From positions 1 through 5,896 of the forward strand of contig JAISFK010000065.1 in NCBI GenBank assembly GCA_031263625.1: a stretch of DNA of 5,896 bases, given 5' to 3'. Source of the stretch: Clostridiales bacterium. Lineage in GTDB: Bacteria > Bacillota > Clostridia > WRLR01. A program made the translations under genes and the position numbers. Below, piece after piece: positions 3,897-5,896 of the stretch (the stretch's first letter is position 1; each line of letters starts with the position of its first letter). Below the pieces are notes generated by a model. That model did no database searches, had not been told where the DNA came from, and saw nothing but the letters and a program-made list of their open reading frames with translations.

Positions 3897-5600
3897 TCAC
3901 CCGCGGATGGCCGCCGCCGCGCTCCGCCCGGCCGCGTAGCCGCTGGCCCATGCCCATTGCAGGTTGTAGCCGCCGCAGTCCCCGGCCACGTCCAGGATTT
4001 CGCCGGCCGCGTACAGGCCGGGGACGAGCTTCGACTCCAGCGCGCCCGCGTGAAAATCGTCCATCAAAAGCCCGCCGTATGTGACCTGCGCGCTGTCGAA
4101 ACCCATCACGCCGACTATCTCGTGCCGCCAGCTTTTCAGGGCGCGGGCCACGAGCTCCACGGCGCGCCCGCCAAGCGACGAGGCCGGCGCCCGCGCGGCG
4201 GCGAACGGATCCGGAATGGCAGCCCGCGCGTCGCGCTCCATCGCGCCGGCGCTCGCGACAATCGGGCGCACGAAGCGCTTGTTTATCCACCCTGACAGTA
4301 TCTGCTCCAGGCTGTAGCCCCCGCGCTCGGATATGCGCCCGCGCAGCAGCGCCAGCAACTCGCCCGCGCCAAGCTCCGGGAACAGATCCAGATAGAGCGC
4401 GAATCCTGCCGGCAGCGGCGCGGCGCTCGGCTGCCGGCCAGCCGCGCGCGAGCCCGGCCCTCCGGCGGGCGCCGCCCGCCCGCCATTCGCGGCGGCCGTC
4501 GAAATGTGCGGCGCCAGATGGCCGGACAGATTCAGAATGGGGATGCCCGAAATGCCGTAATCCGTGAAAAGCACCTCGCCAATTTCCTCGTACAGGACAT
4601 CTGCCACGGCATCGGGCGCCGCCGCCCTTGCCGCCGCAGGAGCAACCGCCGCCGCGCATGCCGTTGCCGCATATGCCGCTGCCGCAGCCACAGCCGCAGT
4701 TGCCGGCGCGCATGCCGCCGCTATAATGGCCTCCGGCGTCCCCGCCGCCCCGTCTCGCCCGATGTCGCCGCCAGTTAGCCCGCCGACGGCGCCGGCACCG
4801 GCGTCGCCATCCAGTTTGCCGCCACCGCCATTGTCACGGCAACCGTCGGCACCGCCACTCCAGCAACTGCCAGCGCCGCCCGCGCGCTCGCGCGCAAGGC
4901 TCGCCCGGGCGTTCGCGCGCAGGCCCTTCAGCCCTTTGATCCCGCCCGCCCGCAGCCTGACCTGCACGAGCGCCGGCGCGGGGGCGGCGAGCCTGTGCCC
5001 AAGGCGCTCCAGCAGGGCGTAGCCGCTGCCGTCCGATCCGAAAAACGCGGACGCCATGCCGCCCGCCGCCACTATTACCTTGCGAGCGGCGACATGCCCG
5101 CCCGGCGAAAAGCCCACGCGAAAGCGCCCGCCGCGCGCGTCGATCGACACGGCCTCGCGGCCGACGAGCTCGCGCACCCCGAGATGCGCGAGCTCCGCCC
5201 GCAGCGCGTCCAGAACGGTCGAGGCCATGCGCGTTTTCGGGTAGACGCGCCCGCCGCCCTCCGCAACGGTCAGCACGCCCAGCCCGCCAAAAAAATCCGC
5301 CGCGAACTCGCTGCCGTATGCCGCGAGAATGTCAAACGCCGCGCCAGCGCCGCTCCCGTGGTAGCGCTCCGCCTCTATAGACGTGTTGGACAGGTTGCAC
5401 CGGCCGCTGCCCGTCGCCAGCAGCTTCATGCCCACCCTGTCCATGCGCTCGGCGACCATCGCGCGCGCGCCGGAGCGCGCGGCCGCTATTGCCGCGGTCA
5501 TGCCCGCCGGGCCGCCGCCGATCACAAGCACGTCGGTTTCTTCGTTTGGCGCCGCCGCCGCCTTTGAGCCAGCCGATTCGGATTTCATGTCGCAACCCAT
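3897..5600 (-). CDS. HI0933/BaiN-like FAD-dependent oxidoreductase with low-complexity insertions
   Basis: This is a predicted FAD-binding oxidoreductase of the HI0933 family (YhiN/BaiN-like aminoacetone-oxidase-like flavoproteins). Most members have no firmly known substrate. The protein has a Rossmann dinucleotide-binding motif, VLVIGGGPAGM at 24-34, and the family signature GMKLLATGSGRCNLSN at 57-72. It also has VIVAAGGMAS, EEIGEVLFTDYGISG, and the C-terminal VPGLYAAGEILDVAGDCGGYNLQW. Its 567 residues exceed the usual 400-430. The excess is mainly two low-complexity insertions: about residues 238-334, Gly-rich and then Ala-rich, and about 366-397, Ala/Gly/Pro-rich. The conserved blocks on both sides stay in frame, so the gene appears intact. 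The start is uncertain: ATG 5600 and ATG 5588 are both possible, and neither has a clear Shine-Dalgarno. It is followed by cysS on the same strand, 230 bp away. Confidence 0.9.
   Translation of the reverse strand: MGCDMKSESAGSKAAAAPNEETDVLVIGGGPAGMTAAIAAARSGARAMVAERMDRVGMKLLATGSGRCNLSNTSIEAERYHGSGAGAAFDILAAYGSEFAADFFGGLGVLTVAEGGGRVYPKTRMASTVLDALRAELAHLGVRELVGREAVSIDARGGRFRVGFSPGGHVAARKVIVAAGGMASAFFGSDGSGYALLERLGHRLAAPAPALVQVRLRAGGIKGLKGLRANARASLARERAGGAGSCWSGGADGCRDNGGGGKLDGDAGAGAVGGLTGGDIGRDGAAGTPEAIIAAACAPATAAVAAAAAYAATACAAAVAPAAARAAAPDAVADVLYEEIGEVLFTDYGISGIPILNLSGHLAPHISTAAANGGRAAPAGGPGSRAAGRQPSAAPLPAGFALYLDLFPELGAGELLALLRGRISERGGYSLEQILSGWINKRFVRPIVASAGAMERDARAAIPDPFAAARAPASSLGGRAVELVARALKSWRHEIVGVMGFDSAQVTYGGLLMDDFHAGALESKLVPGLYAAGEILDVAGDCGGYNLQWAWASGYAAGRSAAAAIRG
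4600..4890 (-). repeat. Low-complexity insertion inside the flavoprotein gene
   Basis: This stretch encodes about 97 residues between two conserved segments that are normally joined by a few residues. Read in the direction of the gene, the first half is Gly/Asp/Ser-rich and the second half is mostly alanine, encoded by mixed GCN codons. It is therefore not a pure trinucleotide run. It has no recognisable domain. Confidence 0.7.
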
Positions 5601-5778
5601 GGGCGCCGCCCGCCCAGGCTATTCCGCGAGAAGCCGCTTTGCGGCCCGCGCTTCGGGGCCTGCGCCCCAGCTTGCGTTCCCGGATCTGTGTTTCGCCGCC
5701 AGCGCTTCGGATCCAGCGCTTCGCGCCAAGCCAGCCGGCCCGCAACTCGCCCGCCCACCGCCCGTGCTCGCGCCCGAG
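5601..5778. other. Intergenic region with small hairpins and a direct repeat
   Basis: No gene is evident in this 178-bp gap. GCCGC-TTT-GCGGC (5633-5645) and GGGGC-CTGC-GCCCC (5655-5668) are two small 5-bp hairpins. On the minus strand the first is followed by TTCTC, so the pair could weakly terminate the upstream minus-strand gene. CCAGCGCTTCG occurs at 5699-5709 and 5713-5723. I see no convincing promoter for the flavoprotein gene, which might be co-transcribed with the upstream gene. Confidence 0.4.
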
Positions 5779-5896
5779 TCAGCCCTTCGCCTTGCCCGCC
5801 GCCTCCCACGCCTCCATAACCGCGTCCTGGTGCAGCTTCGAGTAGGCCGCGTTGCCGTTGTGCGTCGAGCTGCCCTTGAAATGTATGCAGATCTGC
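5779..5896 (-). CDS. C-terminal end of an unidentified minus-strand protein (partial)
   Basis: Only the last 38 residues are inside the window, ending at TGA (5779-5781); the first full codon is at 5895-5893. The peptide begins QICIHFKGSSTHNGN, contains KLHQDAVMEAW, and ends in a Lys/Gly/Ala tail. A CIHF-x-GS-x-TH pattern followed by a conserved-looking HQ-x-AV helix reads as a real, structured C-terminus, unlike the low-complexity shadow frames around it. It reminds me of C-termini of secreted or cell-wall-associated proteins of Gram-positive anaerobes, but I cannot name the family. It lies upstream of the flavoprotein gene on the same strand, with 178 bp between them. Confidence 0.65.
   Translation of the reverse strand, partial: QICIHFKGSSTHNGNAAYSKLHQDAVMEAWEAAGKAKG

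Noticed and set aside
3667..4713. Upstream extension of the cysS frame to an 822-residue protein
   Set aside because: The added part overlaps the flavoprotein gene in another frame, has shadow-like Arg/Gly/Ala composition, and CysRS homology begins exactly at ATG 3666.
4722..4727. Perfect TATAAT on the plus strand
   Set aside because: It lies inside the alanine-rich coding part of the flavoprotein gene, has no good -35 box at proper spacing, and no plus-strand gene follows.

Overview
This is a GC-rich bacterial chromosomal window carrying ordinary housekeeping and metabolic genes. The spaces between genes, and parts of the genes themselves, are unusually full of short repeats and low-complexity sequence. 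ThiC is of the compact type (a core of about 430 residues starting at a TQMEAARxG-like motif), which I associate with anaerobes, and there are sigma70-like promoters and purine-rich ribosome binding sites. I cannot name the lineage from this sequence. No mobile element, CRISPR array, tRNA or rRNA gene was seen.

Layout. Positions 1-77 hold the C-terminal end of a small basic protein, most likely ribosomal protein S20, followed at once by a strong intrinsic terminator (81-120). Positions 121-523 contain no convincing gene. This stretch holds a candidate distal promoter and several families of short direct repeats spaced about 11 bp apart. A good promoter (524-552) and a 15-bp leader hairpin (568-610) lead into thiC (624-2096, +), which carries a Pro/Ala-rich N-terminal extension of about 58 residues. 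No TPP riboswitch was recognised.

thiC converges on cysS (2245-3666, -). The 148-bp gap between them is almost entirely a tandem array of degenerate 11-bp units, running right into the cysS stop codon. Upstream of cysS, positions 3667-3896 hold a proximal promoter, a possible distal promoter, a 10-bp hairpin and a direct repeat. Next is a HI0933/BaiN-like flavoprotein gene (3897-5600, -) that is about 130-150 residues longer than usual because of two low-complexity insertions. The 178-bp gap at 5601-5778 has small hairpins and a repeat. The window ends in the C-terminus of an unidentified minus-strand gene (5779-5896).

The genes do not form one pathway. ThiC makes the pyrimidine half of thiamine, CysRS charges tRNA-Cys, and the flavoprotein is a redox enzyme of uncertain substrate. 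I see no dedicated novel system such as defence, secretion or a gene cluster. The features that stand out are the 11-bp-phased repeat arrays on both sides of thiC, the two leader hairpins, and the low-complexity expansions inside conserved enzymes.
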